Assembly (NCBI GenBank): GCA_930367215.1
Contig: OV884056.1
Coordinates: 248,275,127 to 248,339,126, forward strand
Direction of reading: 5' to 3'
Source: Pollenia angustigena
Lineage: Eukaryota > Arthropoda > Insecta > Diptera > Polleniidae
DNA length: 64,000 nucleotides
The position numbers were made by a program, and so were the translations under genes. Every line of letters begins with the position of its first letter. The stretch's first letter is position 1. Below the pieces are notes generated by a model. The model was not told the origin of the DNA. It worked only from the letters and a program-made list of their open reading frames with translations, and did no database searches. This document shows positions 46,766 to 58,100 of the stretch, piece by piece.

Positions 46766-47147
46766 CATTTGCAATTTTGGCTTAAAATTGCATAATACTT
46801 GAACTGTAAATCGCAATCGCAGGAAGTTTGGTGACTTCAAACCTCAAAAGTATGCTTAAGTGAACTTTAAGAATCTATTGCAGCTCGCATGCAAAAAGCA
46901 CGAGTTTCAGAACACTATAAAATAAATCTGGCGTTTTGTGATTTCAAATCGTGCTATTGTCAGAACATGGCCGTTAAGCTTTATTTTTTTTTACCATTTT
47001 TATTGATTTACTAAACTTTATTTCAAAGACGATAATTTTAATATGTAAATTGGAAACGGTTAAAGGATGTTTGTTTTAGCAAATGTTTTGCAAGAGTAAA
47101 GATTTTTTTAAATAAAACTAGTGGTTACGTGTAGAAATATATCGCTC
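46766..47147. repeat. spacer with decayed MITE
   Basis: 46780-46975 has actgtaaatcgcaatc and a right part gattgc-less tgatttcaaatcgtgc then tcagaacatgg, weakly like the 15376 family. Confidence 0.3.
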
Positions 47148-47393
47148 ATTTGCTGCAAGACCGGCATAACTCAAAAAAAAATCCATTTCGCTATAAAGGC
47201 ATTTAAAGTTTTTGATTTGCTCTAACTACTTTGAAAAAAAGACACATTCTCTTCACATTGGGAAAGTATAAAAGATATTAAGATGGATTTAATACACAAT
47301 ATAAAGAAAAAACAGAGCGAACAATTCTACATCTCCAACTCCAAAATTAAATTTTTTGAGTTATGCCGGTCTTGCAGCAAATAAGCGATATAA
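47148..47393. mobile_element. palindromic MITE with TATCGCTCATTTGCTGCAA ends
   Basis: tatatcgctcatttgctgca then agaccggcataactcaaaaa is mirrored by ttttttgagttatgccggtc then ttgcagcaaataagcgatat. It is a near-perfect 246 bp hairpin. A one-ended copy is at 6025. Confidence 0.8.
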
Positions 47394-47404
47394 TAGGTGC
47401 GGAC

Positions 47405-48970
47405 TAGGGATGTAACGATACGCCTTTTCGCCGATACGATACCGATATTGAATTTGAATTTAAGTCAAAATTAACAAATTGACAAATTGTCAGTGTTAGC
47501 GATTATAAATGTTTAAAATTTAATTAAATTATTTTAAATAACATTCAAAAAACAAAGAATTAAATTAACAAAAAATGAATTTTTTTTTACAAAAATAACA
47601 GCGTAAGAACTTAATTAAGGCTAGATTACACTATCTCACAAGTCTAACGTATTCCATAATACTTTGTGAGATATAAATCGAATGAGTTTTGTTGCGACTG
47701 TCAAAAAATCTAATTTAACATGAAAGTTTGTGTTCACACCATCACACAAAGTATAAACACTCACACGTGAAATAAAATGCCACCCTGATCCAATGAAAAG
47801 TATTTTTGTTTAGAAATTTTTCAAAAAACGATAAAGTCGTATATGTGATGTCAAACTTTTTTCATAATACTTGTCATTTTCGTGACACATTGCATTCGCA
47901 CTATCACACTTTGTCATATTACTTGAATTTTTGACATGTTATCTGGCCTTTATTAATATTTAAATATGACATTTATAAGATTTTTGTTTAAAAAACACAG
48001 TATCCTCAAACTTTGCTGAGATGGACGATTTCAAAAGTCATCAAGTCCTTTTGAACCAGACCTGCAGTGAAAAAAAGTCTATCAGATGCGCCAGAACTAA
48101 TTTTAAAACTTGAGAATTTCTGGCCATAAACAAGCGAATCTGCGTCTGTAAAAATAATTGAGGATCTAAGGTATCTTCCAACTTCCTCTTTAGCAGAACC
48201 ACAGCATAGGTTGGAAAGAGGCTAATCCTCCTCGGGGTCTCTTTTAATTGTTTCACAAACGCTCCAAAGGCCAGTTCTTTTAGACTTATCAGAACTTGTA
48301 CCATCTGTAGGGGTGACCGTGTTTTTTTTTACACTTTCGGAATGCAGAGACTGCAGATTTTAATAAGACGTTTTTTCGATACGATTGAGCATTGTATTAA
48401 GGGTCAAGAATTGAAGCCCAGCCGCGAATAACGTTTAAAGTTACAAAATAATTATTTTTCAGGAGAGCAGAAAAAAAACGATTTTTACAGACAGGATTGT
48501 TTGGCCGACTCTTTGTATGCCATTTTAAAGGCGTTAAGGTGCATTATTTTGGTTGCTCCAATGTTTAAGCAATAAAAGAGAGTAATCTGTTATCTGCAAC
48601 AAGTGGCTTTTCCAAAGTTTTTCGCGGTTGTGCTCAATTGTAGACAAGCAATAGGTTTCATTATTTCCCAAAGACCCAAATCATTTATTTATAGCTAATG
48701 CTGAGTCAGCCGCTAAATTTTGTGACTCTGAACTATTCGCTATATCCGTTGATTCATTGATTATATGAAACCATTTAATTATCATGTTTAATTATATGCT
48801 CTGCTTTTCAATATGTCATTTCTTTAGTTGCTATGGAAAAAAGCATACAAAATTCAATTTTTTGTTAAAAAAAACGTATTGTCGTGTCGACAGCAAAATA
48901 TCGCCGATACTGATACATATATCGGAAAATCTGAAGTAGCGCCGAGATATCGGTATTCGTTACATCCCTA
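47405..48970. mobile_element. hAT-type element with TAGGGATGTAACGATAC ends
   Basis: The left end TAGGGATGTAACGATACG and right end ATTCGTTACATCCCTA. The flanks GTGCGGAC (47397-47404) and GTGCCGAC (48971-48978) match at seven of eight bases. The interior (48540-48650) has an ESNLLSATSGFSKVFRGC-like frame faintly reminiscent of a BED zinc finger tail, too degraded to call. A TTAA-type MITE is nested at 47619. Confidence 0.75.
47619..47948. mobile_element. TTAA-type MITE inside a hAT element
   Basis: TTAA at 47615-47618 and TTTA at 47949-47952 flank GGCTAGATTACACTATC and, reversed, GGCCAGATAACATGTC. It is rich in cataatactt and tcacactttg motifs in both orientations. No coding capacity. Confidence 0.65.
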
Positions 48971-48978
48971 GTGCCGAC

Positions 48979-49149
48979 TTATAGTGGTTTCTTTTCCAAA
49001 AAAAAAAAAAAATAATAATGCATTATATTTGTGTAATATAATTAGTACTGTGGTTATTTTGTTGAACTATCTATGGTTTTTAATCCAAATTCTCAATAAT
49101 CCCAATTAGGCCCAAATTATTATAAATTATTTTTATACAGAAAGGAATT
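48979..49149. other. spacer
   Basis: AT-rich, nothing recognised. Confidence 0.4.
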
Positions 49150-49662
49150 TTACAACATGAAAATTAATTAAAATTGTTATTGATAATTTTTCATTCTTGA
49201 CTGTAGCCGGGCTCGTACCCTGGCCGGCAGGTTACCCTGACTAGGGATGAAACGATTCCTCTAAAGTATCGATACTTTTACTCGATGTGGTATCGCTCGT
49301 AAAGTATCGATACCTACTTAGTATCGAAAAACGTATCGATACTTACTTGTATCGATACTTGTATCGGTTTGTATCATTAAAGAATAAAAAGCAGCATTTA
49401 AAAACGTTATTATTAGTGTTTTAGTACTATTCAATACAATAAGAACTACGACCCATTAGAATTTTTTTGCAAAACAAAAAATGTAAAGATTGAGACCACT
49501 TTAAGTTACCACCAAGTATCAATTTCCTTTCGAAAAATCTTTTTTATCTTAGGAAACAAAATTTTATAGAACGATCCTTAACGTTATTCCAGAAATCAAC
49601 AATGTCACTATGTATTTATTTTAAATGTAAATATGTATTTTATTTTTAAATTAATAAATATA

Positions 49663-51154
49663 TATGAGTGAATCCATGTCAAACCGTTAAGTCGTTCGGC
49701 ATCATCACCTCCGATTTGAATGAAATTCAACACAAATGTTGAATGTTATTGGACTTTAACAAAACATAAATTTTCAGACCCCAGATTCTTTCGGCTTCCG
49801 AAATATGACGTCATAAAAGATGAGAAAAATGTGAAAAAAACTCAAAAGTCTCCTTACAAAAGGGGATAGAACTCTTGAACTACGCAAGATAATTTAGTTT
49901 TATTGGTATCGTTTTAAAGGTGAAAGTGCACCCTTTAAAATGATATGCATATTGTGTTTTTCTAAGAAAAGGTCAAAGCTCAATTATTGGGGTCTTGAGT
50001 TCAAAGCTCCATATCTAGAAAAGTATATTTTTTAAAATTCTTAAAAAAATATATGTTAAGTATTATACCCTCTTCAACATTTGCAGAAAATTTAAAGGTG
50101 GAGACTCGATTGGTGTCAGAGTTATATACCAGAACGGGATTCTAAGTATGTTTTGTGTTCAAAAACCCCTTGTTGTTGTTGTATTTTAATTATTTTTTTC
50201 ATTATATCTGGAGATCGGCAAGAGCCAAAGTTTCCAAATTTAGTACACAAATTTTAGGTATCAATACACACCATCCCACAAAATGTGGTCGGTATTGGAG
50301 AAGTGGGCGTGGTACCGCCCGTACAAGAAATATCAAAAATTGTATAAAAACCTGAATCTTTGGACTGTCATATGATCCATGGTTACGCCGTATATATCAA
50401 AAGATCGGAAATCTTTAGTAGGAAATATTCTCTAAAAAACTCGGAAAAATCGGTTCAGATACAAAAATTTTTTGATATTTTTTGTACGGAAGGTACCACG
50501 CCCACTTCTCCAGTCCCACCCACATTATATGGGATGGTGTGTATTGATAACTTAAATTTGTGTACTAAATTTGGAAACTTTGGCTCTTGCCGTTCTCCAG
50601 ATATACTGAAAAAAATAATTAAAATACAACAACAACAAGGGATTTTTGAACACAAAACATACTTAGAATCACGTTCTGGTATATAACTCTGACACCAATC
50701 GAGTCTCCACCTTTAAATTTTCTGCAAATGTTGAAGAGGGTATAATACTTAACATATATTTTTTTAAGAATTTTAAAAAATATACTTTTCTAGATATGGA
50801 CCTTTGAACTCAAGACCCCAAAAATTTACCTTTGACCTTTTCTTAGAAAAACACAATATGCATATCATTTTAAAGGGTGCACTTTCACCTTTAAAACGAT
50901 ACCAAAAAAAACTTAATTATCTTGCGTAGTTCAAGAGTTCTATCCCCTTTTGTAAGGAGACTTTTGAGTTTTTTTCACATTTTTCTCATCTTTTATGACG
51001 TCATATTTCGGAAGCCGAAAGAATCTGGGGTCTGAAAATTTATGTTTTGTTAAAGTCCAATTACATATAACATTTGTGTTGAATTTCATTCAAATCGGAG
51101 GTGCTGATGCCGAAAATGCCATATTTTCGTGATGGTTTGACGTGTTTTAACTCA
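49663..51154. mobile_element. 1.5 kb foldback palindrome
   Basis: The two arms of about 690 bp (49663-50350 and 50452-51154) are inverted copies with few differences, around a 100 bp centre. Matching points are tccgatttgaatgaaattca near the outer ends, tgaactacgcaagataa in mid-arm, and agaagtgggcgtggtacc near the centre. The inner part of each arm resembles the repeats at 55640-56230. No coding capacity. Confidence 0.85.
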
Positions 51155-51165
51155 TATGTAATAAT

Positions 51166-51587
51166 AAAGGGTGCTAAAACCATAATCTACGATGTTAATT
51201 GTGAGTCCCACCTTAACGTCAAGTTTTTTGCGCAACTTAAATTAACCTTTCTTTGTTTCAGTATTTAACAACTTCTATCATAAAGAGGTACACAATTGAG
51301 CAGCTCATTTGAGCATTTCATGCACATCGTGATTTTTTTGGTCAGCATAATCGACCAAATGTTTCCACAATCCGTAGAATTGTGGGCAAATTTCAGCAAA
51401 CCGGGTCTGTTGAAAATGGAAACATATGTGCATGCTCGCCCAGCCGCAGATGGCGGCGTTATAGGGCCGTACTTCTTCGAAAATGAGGTCGGCCAAGCAA
51501 ATTACCGTGAATGGTGTTCGCTATCGCGAGATGATAACCGACTTCCTATAGCCAGAAATTGAGGAAATGGACCTAGACAATATGTGG
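51166..51587 (+). pseudogene. mariner fragment, truncated in the catalytic region
   Basis: The left terminal repeat aaagggtgctaaaaccataa is well kept. Transposase scraps follow, with ANFSKPGLLKMETYVHA-type text, VIGPYFFENEVG, NGVRYREMITDFL and MDLDNMWF. The sequence then breaks off abruptly into host-element DNA before the QQDGATCH block. It is closest to 17884-18751. Confidence 0.75.
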
Positions 51588-51915
51588 TTTATAGGTGTTT
51601 ACTGGTCAAACGGTTTTTTGATACCGTAACTGCTGCTTCAGCTTTGGAAAATAATCAAAAATTTAATATTAATTTCAATACCAAAGTGAAGCGATTACTT
51701 TTGACCGATACCGAGTATATTTTTACCGATACTACTTTGTACTCGGTTGCTAAGTATCGACTACAAAAATACTTGGTACTTATATAAAAGTATCGAATAT
51801 GTATTTACTCGTATCGTTTCATCCCTAACCCTGACATGTTTCGATCGCAACCACTCGATCTCCTCAGAGGGATTTGCTGTCTTACACTCGCAGCCATCGA
51901 CAACTGCTGAAGTCA

Positions 51916-52704
51916 ATAGTCAAACAGCTCGACTGACGACAATATGTCATAGTCGTAAGTTCTTTTTCACATTAATTATACAATTATAGTACTTATTGTA
52001 TTTTTTTGTTTTTTGAAAAAATAAAGAACAACAACTAACAACTAACTAGTCAAACATCAATCCTTAAACCAAATTGTATTTTAACCTTTGGTAGATCGAA
52101 ATTTGCTTTTTTTTTTTTTGAATGATTATTCATTTTAATATTTATCAGGTTACACACACCCATACAAAGTGAAATAATTTTCTAAATTACAATCGAACAA
52201 AATATGACCAACGTTTTACACTCAACACTAATGTGTATTTAGCGTGTTAAATATTGAATGCAAAGTTTGTACTAACATGCTATATTCACCACTGTTGTAG
52301 CGATTTTCAACATTAAATTTTCTTTGAGTTTCAATAAGCGTTAACCGCACTAATTTTTAATAATTAAAGTCAGCTGTTGTTAAAAATTATGCACAAAAAA
52401 ATAATTATTATATAAAAGTCGTAGGCGTATTTTAAATACGCCAAACACGATAAGGGTGATTATTTCACGCGCAATAATTTCTGAGGGTAAGAAGAAAGGA
52501 AAGCGACAACTTCTCACACTTTTGCATATTTTTAGAATAGAAAAAAAAACCCGCGCGAATGGTAGCATACATGGAACATTATTGTCAGAAAAGAAAACAC
52601 CATTAGTTTGAGAGTATAAATTTAATTCCTGAAAATGTTTTTGTAACAAAATCAAAATTTTTGTTTTCAATGTTTAACTTTTAGTTTTGAAAAATTCAAA
52701 CTTA
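51916..52704. other. AT-rich intronic spacer
   Basis: Nothing recognised. Confidence 0.4.
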
Positions 52705-52842
52705 CAGCCAGGCCCACGATGTCACACGTTAACGTTCGCATAGAAAATTACATTTAAAACAAAAACAATTTCTTAAATTTGTTTTTGTTTTAAATGTAAT
52801 TTTCTATGCGAAAGTTAACGTGTGACATTGTGGGCCTGGCTG
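52705..52842. mobile_element. 138 bp hairpin MITE, Harbinger-like, copy 1
   Basis: The left arm CAGCCAGGCCCACGATGTCA then cacgttaacgttcgcataga and the right arm are near-perfect mirrors with almost no loop. TTA is duplicated at both borders (52702-52704, 52843-52845). A 3 bp TWA duplication is typical of PIF/Harbinger. Confidence 0.8.
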
Positions 52843-53010
52843 TTAATTATTCTCTAGTCTTTTAGCCATAAGTAATAATTCTAAATGTTTAAATCAAAAT
52901 CTTCCCATATACGTATTTAAATCAGTTTTAAAAAAACACAATTGGGTTTTAGCTGCTGTTTGCTTTTAATAACCTCATGTATATTTTGACTAAAACATGG
53001 GTTTTCCTTA

Positions 53011-53696
53011 GAACATGCAATTATTCTCAGGACTATCTATATCACGGGAACCAATTGAAATTTTGTTTTCCTGTCTTCGGCGCAATTGTTTGTAGCATCT
53101 AGTGCCTCAACGTGGCTAGGATGTCGAAAAATTTTCATTTTATGGCCTATAGCTGCCAAACTGTGGAAAATTCTGTAAAGTTATCTTCAAAACAAGTATT
53201 CCTCTTAATATAATTCTTAATGCTTTAGAACATTATAATACTGGAAAATACTGTTTTCACATTTTGCAGCTGAATTTTACAACGAAAATTAGAGAAATGT
53301 ATAAAAAATTTAAGCAAAAATATAAGCTGTGATATCGTGGCAAGTAAGACTTGAGTGTTTGTAATTCTCATTCGCTTTACAGTTTTATTTGTATAATTAC
53401 TTTAGCTTTTCGAAATTATTTGGAAAAAGGTTCCCTGATGATCTGGCCTTAGCAACCACTGAAATGCGCATAGGAACTAACTTATTCCCCAACAATAAAT
53501 TTCAGTGTATTTATCAATAAATATTGGGAATTTAGGACATCATAGTTACTGAATAAACAATATGATATTGATTAATTCATGCAAGTGTGTTTTACAGTTT
53601 TTTTTTGCTAGTCAATAGCTTCAATTGTGCCGAAGACAGGAAAACAAAATTCCAATTGGTTTTCGAGATATTGACGTGAGAAAAATTGCATGTTCA
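53011..53696. mobile_element. element with 90 bp inverted ends (AACCAATTGRAATTTTGTTT)
   Basis: gaacatgcaattattctcag ... ttttgttttcctgtcttcgg on the left is mirrored by ccgaagacaggaaaacaaaa ... aaaaattgcatgttc on the right. An inner block (53426-53525, ctgatgatctggccttagca) recurs at 63250-63350. Confidence 0.65.
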
Positions 53697-54610
53697 TTAG
53701 AATCTTCAAGTTTAAGCCAAAATATATATGGCCTCATAGTAAATCTGAACAGCAGCTTTCGATAAGTACTTCAAAAAATTCCACACGAGAAGAAGTTTGT
53801 GTTGCTATTTTAAAGTTATGTGTAAATATTTTCTTTAAATTATACTTAATGTGGAATTATAAAAAATAAAAGATTTCTGTTATCAGTTTAAAATTACTTA
53901 CTTCAAATTAAAACTATAAATAATGTGTATTGCAACTTAAACTTTTTAATTTATTATTAAAAAACACACACGAATTAAATTAAAGTGCACTAACCGTACC
54001 CCACTGTGATGTGTCTGGTATAAAAACGAAAGATTTAAGACACAAACTTGACAAACAATATTTCATTTTTTAAAACAAAAAAAAATCAAATAAATATTCT
54101 GCATTTAAACATAAATTATAAACTTTTTTTTATAAAAATAGAAATTTTTTTTTATAGTTTTCTTTCATTTAATAAAAAAGAAAATTATCTAAATCACTCG
54201 CTATCAATTACTAAAAAAAACAATAAATATTTTTTAATGCAAATTTTATATTAATTTACATTAAAAACAAATAAATGTCAGTCTGGACATATTTTTCTTT
54301 TTCTTATTATTTTTTTTTTTTAATTGAAAAAAGTTTTTTTTCTAACGATTTTCTTAAAAGATAAATAACAAACACTTCACTCCATTGATTTACTTGATCG
54401 CATTTACCGTTTCATTCGAAATTTTTTAAAAAACTAGACAAACTTCATATAAATCATTAAATTAATCGTATTATTTAATTTTTTACTGGCTTATTTTTCA
54501 TTAATTTAGTGTTAACAATTAATAGTTGTTAACTTAAAATTGTTTTATCTAGTATTAATTTTTAATTATTTAACACACTCGTTGAACAACAAAAACAAAA
54601 TGAAACTCAC
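53697..54610. other. AT-rich start of the candidate large intron
   Basis: No repeat or gene recognised; strongly T-rich runs on both strands. Confidence 0.4.
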
Positions 54611-54650
54611 GATTAAACACTTTTTCTAAATTTAAGATTTTTTCGGTCAT
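54611..54650 (-). CDS. cindr: candidate alternative first coding exon of cindr (SH3-less isoform)
   Basis: On the minus strand an ATG at 54650 opens a 13-codon frame, MTEKILNLEKVFN, plus one base (C), directly followed by GTGAGTTTC, a consensus donor. The split base C plus TT of the exon starting at 27615 makes CTT, so the product would run ...KVFN-L-S-P-L-N-D-L and stay open to the stop at 25370 (40+600+1310 bases, 649 residues). No other exon with matching phase is visible in between, and the intron is full of transposons. The sequence shows the ATG, donor and phase; calling it an exon is inference. An isoform without SH3 domains would keep the capping-protein motif and coiled coil but lose ligand binding. 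A chance ATG plus GTGAGT is the main alternative. Confidence 0.5.
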
Positions 54651-55425
54651 AGAAAAAAAGAGGAAGAGCAAAGCAACGTTACATTAAAAAACAAAAATAA
54701 AAAAAAATCAAATTCTACCAGTTGAATATACTAAACGTTGTCTTGATGGTGGTTGATTGCTCTAATGTCTAGTATTATCAAATCTAAACTGAATTCGAGC
54801 AGTGGTCAATAAAATCTTTAGACTCATGTGAATTTTGTTTTTATTTTTCTTTAGTTTTTTTTTGTTAAAACAACTTCTCTACTAATGAACGAACACAAGT
54901 GTAAAATGAAATCCAAATTGTTTATTTGTATGTGTATTACACACGTATGATAAATAGTTTGTATTTTTGTTTTTTTTTTCAAACTCATAAATATTTATTT
55001 TGAGGCACGCTGAATGAATGACTGACTGACTCTGGGTAAGTTGGTTGGTTTGCTAGGTTTTTTTTTTTTTTTGATACGTTAGATATGGAATGTACTCTAG
55101 TCTTAATATGAGTAATCTTAAAGAGAATACGAAGAACAAGAGCAAAAACAACGACGAGTAATACAAGAAGGTGGTGTTTGTTTTAAAACTTAATCAATTA
55201 AGAACCGTAAGAATATAAAGTAGGTAGTATGGGCCTGCTATTTTTAAACACAAAGGGGACATTTATTATTAAGGAACTGTATGTGCTTTTCCATCCTTGA
55301 TATTGCATATTGGCCATATTTACATTTATGTCACATATGCTCCGTTTAAGATTGCTATTGAAATTCAGCCTGATCGTTACATAAATGAGCAAATAACCCC
55401 GACTGTATCATATTTTATCTAAAAA
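54651..55425 (-). promoter_or_regulatory. possible promoter and 5' UTR of the short cindr form
   Basis: The region is free of recognisable transposons, unlike its surroundings. On the minus strand an agtcagtcagtcattcattc stretch (55009-55028) contains initiator-like TCAGTC. No TATA box is placed with confidence. The call rests mainly on lying upstream of the candidate exon. Confidence 0.25.
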
Positions 55426-56240
55426 TTCCTTGTTGTTCTTTTTTGTATATCTAGAGAATGGCAAGAGGCAAACTGCCTGGCCCACATTGTCGACAAGAAC
55501 ATTTCTTCCGTATATTTATATTGAAAACAAAAACAAATTTTAGTTTTTTATTATTGTTTCCAATATAAATACATATACGGAAGAAATGTTCTGGTCGACA
55601 TTGTGGGCCAGGCAGAAAGTTACCAAATAAGGTAAAAGAAAGTTACCAAATAAGCATTTTGGTTATCAATACACAAAATCCAGCAAAATATGGGCGGGAT
55701 TGCTGAAGTAGGCGCGGCACTTCACATAAAAATACATTTCGTACATTTAAAAAATTGTAGGTAGAAAAATGGTCAAAATTCGGTATACATCGCTGGGTAA
55801 TCAATACACAGAATCTCTAATATGGGCGGGATCGGAGCAGTGGGCGTGGCACCTACAAAGACATTTTAGAATTCTTTATGTGTATAGGTTTCCAAATAAG
55901 GTAAAAGTATATTGGATATCAATACACAACATCTGACAAAATGTGGGCGGGATTAGAGAAGTGGGCGTGGTACCTACAAAGACATTATAGAATTCTCTAT
56001 GTGTATAGGTTTCCAAATAAAGTAAAAGTATCTTGAATATCAATACACAACATCCGACAAAATGTGGGCGGGATTAGAGAAATGGGCGTGACACTTTTCA
56101 TATTAAGACATTTTAGATTTCTGAATATCTGGAGAACGACAAGAGCCAAAGTTTAAAAATTAGGTACCAGTATCTTGGTTATGAATACACAACATCCGAC
56201 GAAATGTGGGACGGAATGGAGAAGTGGGCGTGAAACGAAA
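55426..56240. repeat. tandem repeats with GTGGGCGTGGC, interrupted by a hairpin MITE
   Basis: Four to five units of about 120 bp contain atcaatacacaacatc, aaatgtgggcgggattagag and aagtgggcgtgg. They match the inner arm of the foldback at 49663-51154. The leading part is split by the MITE at 55473. Confidence 0.7.
55473..55615. mobile_element. 143 bp hairpin MITE, Harbinger-like, copy 2
   Basis: CTGCCTGGCCCACATTGTCG at the left is mirrored by cgacattgtgggccaggcag at the right, with AAA on both sides. It folds almost completely. It shares the GGCCCAC(A/G)ATGT end with 52705 and 13602. Confidence 0.8.
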
Positions 56241-56687
56241 TAGATTTATTTGTATACATGGGCATTTCCTCAGAATGGTCAACCAGGATGGAAAAATAAA
56301 ATGTTGATAAGCATCGTCTTTTATTATTTATTATTAGAAGAAATGTCTATGTTTTTTTAATAGAATGGTTTCATATCATACCTCAGCTGTTTAACTTGAG
56401 GAAATTGGGCTGGAATCTGGAAAATTTTATATTTTTTCTAAAGACATTTTTATAAAATTATTTGACATGCAAAAAATATGTTACGTTTACACTCTTTCTT
56501 CATAATCTCTCCATTACATTCAATTGTAAGTGCAATAAGTTTTTTTTTTGAGGAAATTTAGAAATTCACGAAACGTCGGCAAAAATGAAATAAAAAATTT
56601 TTTATTTTCACAAATGGAGTTAGGCCTCACCAGCTTAATACACTGTCCCTTACCTGAATAGGTTGAACATTTTTATAATAGTTTTAA
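56241..56687. other. spacer
   Basis: AT-rich, nothing recognised. Confidence 0.4.
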
Positions 56688-57065
56688 AGGTGCTATCAGA
56701 CGGGATGTATTTTACATATGTACTGTCAAATTTTCCATCTGTAAAAGTTGTACACATCGTGTGATACATATGAAACTTTGCATGTGTAAAAAACATGTGG
56801 AAATACATATGTAAATTTTTCGATTAGAACACGCTCTATTTTCCTGTGGCAAACATAAACAAAACAGCTGGTTTGTTTTGAAACGTAAACAAAAGTCAGC
56901 TTTTGTTTATATTTATAGGTTATGTCATAAGGAAAAACATAAGCAGGTGTGATAGCAAAAATTATGAATCGTATGTAAAATGGAAATTTTGACATACATA
57001 CGGAATTACATATGTGAAAGAAAAGTGACAGTACATATGTAAAATACATCCCGTCTGATAGCACC
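56688..57065. mobile_element. TTAA-flanked MITE with AGGTGCTATCAGACGGGATG ends
   Basis: TTAA at 56684-56687 and 57066-57069. GGTGCTATCAGACGGGATG then tattttacatatgtactgtc is repeated inverted at the right end with hardly a mismatch. The open frame on the reverse strand is just the arms read through. Confidence 0.8.
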
Positions 57066-57289
57066 TTAAGGAGTTTTCTCAAAAGTTATTGCTAAAACGT
57101 CTAATAAAATTGGTTTTATCAAGCAATTGTATTCTTTGCTTGAAATCCGTACAAAAAATTAACTGTTATATTGTACCGTTGACAAAGAAGTTTTGTTCAT
57201 CAGATCATCAGATTTAACAAGAGTATATAAATCAAAACAATTTTTTTTACAATTATTTATAACAAAAAAAAAATGATTTCTTTAATAAA

Positions 57290-57990
57290 GTTAATCAGTC
57301 AATAATGCGTACTTCCCCCTTTATTTATCATGACTTAGTAAATCCTTCTTGGGATTAAATTATACAGATTTGCTAAGGTATCCTAGTTGATTTTGATCCA
57401 AGCTTCTTTTATGGCAGCAATCAATTCATTTTTTATTTCAAACTGACGGCCCGACTCATAGACTTTACGTGAAAGAAATCCCCACAAGTTTTCAAAAATA
57501 TTGAGTTCGGGTGAATAGGGTGCCCATTGCAGAGCAGGAACATTTTGTTCATGAACCCACTGTTTTACTATCCTTGCAGTATGAAATGGCGCATTATCAT
57601 GCTGGAAACGGCATTAAAATATCGGCATAAATAATATCGGCATTCATTTTTGTTGAAAGAATTTGCAGCTCAACTGTGCCGTTATACGATACAGCGCCCT
57701 ACACCATTACTCCACCTGCGCAGCTAAAAGGTTAAATTAAGTTCTTCCTTACGGAAATTAGTTATAAAAGTTGTAGTTTTAGCCATCAGGATCACATGTT
57801 TCCATTCTTCCTTTCAGGTCATGCAATTATCAGCAAGCTTAAGGCGATTCTCCTTACGCAATGGGTTAAGTGGTGTCTTCTTTTGCAATTTTAATATTTT
57901 TAAAGTTCTTTACACAATTTTTGGTAAAAACTAAGATTTTACTTTTAATGTCAATTACACAAATTTTAGAAAAGTTTTCGGTACGCAACA
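57290..57990 (-). pseudogene. Tc1-like (DD34E-type) transposase relic
   Basis: On the reverse strand, VSYNGTVELQILSTKMNADI is followed (after a frame break) by DNAPFHTARIVKQWVHEQ, VPALQWAPYSPELNIFENLW and GFLSRKVYESGRQFEIKNEL. It ends IPRRIY just before the left border. The Asp of DNAPFH and the Glu of FENLWG are 34 residues apart. Frame breaks near 57600 and 57700 and in-frame stops (for example after KIN) show it is dead. Upstream scraps reach about 57900. Terminal repeats were not placed. The Tc1/Tc3-like group fits the text best. Confidence 0.7.
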
Positions 57991-58100
57991 GCGAGATATC
58001 TTTACCCCCTTATTCATAATAAATGAAACAGGTTAATAGAAAGTTTATTCAACCGATTTTCAGCTTACCACGCATGACAAGAAAGTATATTTCATATAAA

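Larger units (their letters stand above)
49242..51827. mobile_element. hAT-type element with perfect 8 bp duplication, carrying two nested elements
   Basis: Ends TAGGGATGAAACGAT and ATCGTTTCATCCCTA. ACCCTGAC is duplicated exactly at 49234-49241 and 51828-51835. Both subterminal regions are full of agtatcgatac motifs. A 1.5 kb foldback (49663-51154) and a mariner fragment (51166-51587) fill its middle. No hAT transposase. Confidence 0.85.
49150..51915 (-). repeat. tRNA-derived SINE split by a hAT insertion
   Basis: If 49242-51827 and one copy of its target duplication are removed, the reverse strand reads GATCGAGTGGTTGCGATC (A-box like) followed about 40 bases later by GGTACGAGCCCGGCTACAG (B-box like), then a tail shared with 26795-26930. 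The spacing suits a tRNA-derived head. Confidence 0.55.
27616..54610 (-). other. candidate 27 kb cindr intron filled with transposons
   Basis: If the exon at 54650-54611 is real, this is one intron. It contains no other recognisable host exon on either strand. Its contents are Tc1, hAT, Helitron, mariner, DINE-like and MITE insertions, many nested, annotated individually. 27620-28480 is plain AT-rich intron with nothing recognised. Confidence 0.5.

Noticed and set aside
48041..48304. 87-residue minus-strand frame inside the 47405 hAT element
   Set aside because: No recognisable transposase motif and no second copy to test conservation.
48540..48650. BED zinc finger of a hAT transposase
   Set aside because: The faint NLLSATSG-like text lacks the paired Cys and His residues and has stops nearby, so it is not called.
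56726..57082. 118-residue minus-strand open frame
   Set aside because: It reads through the inverted arms of the TTAA-flanked MITE at 56688-57065; no protein feature.
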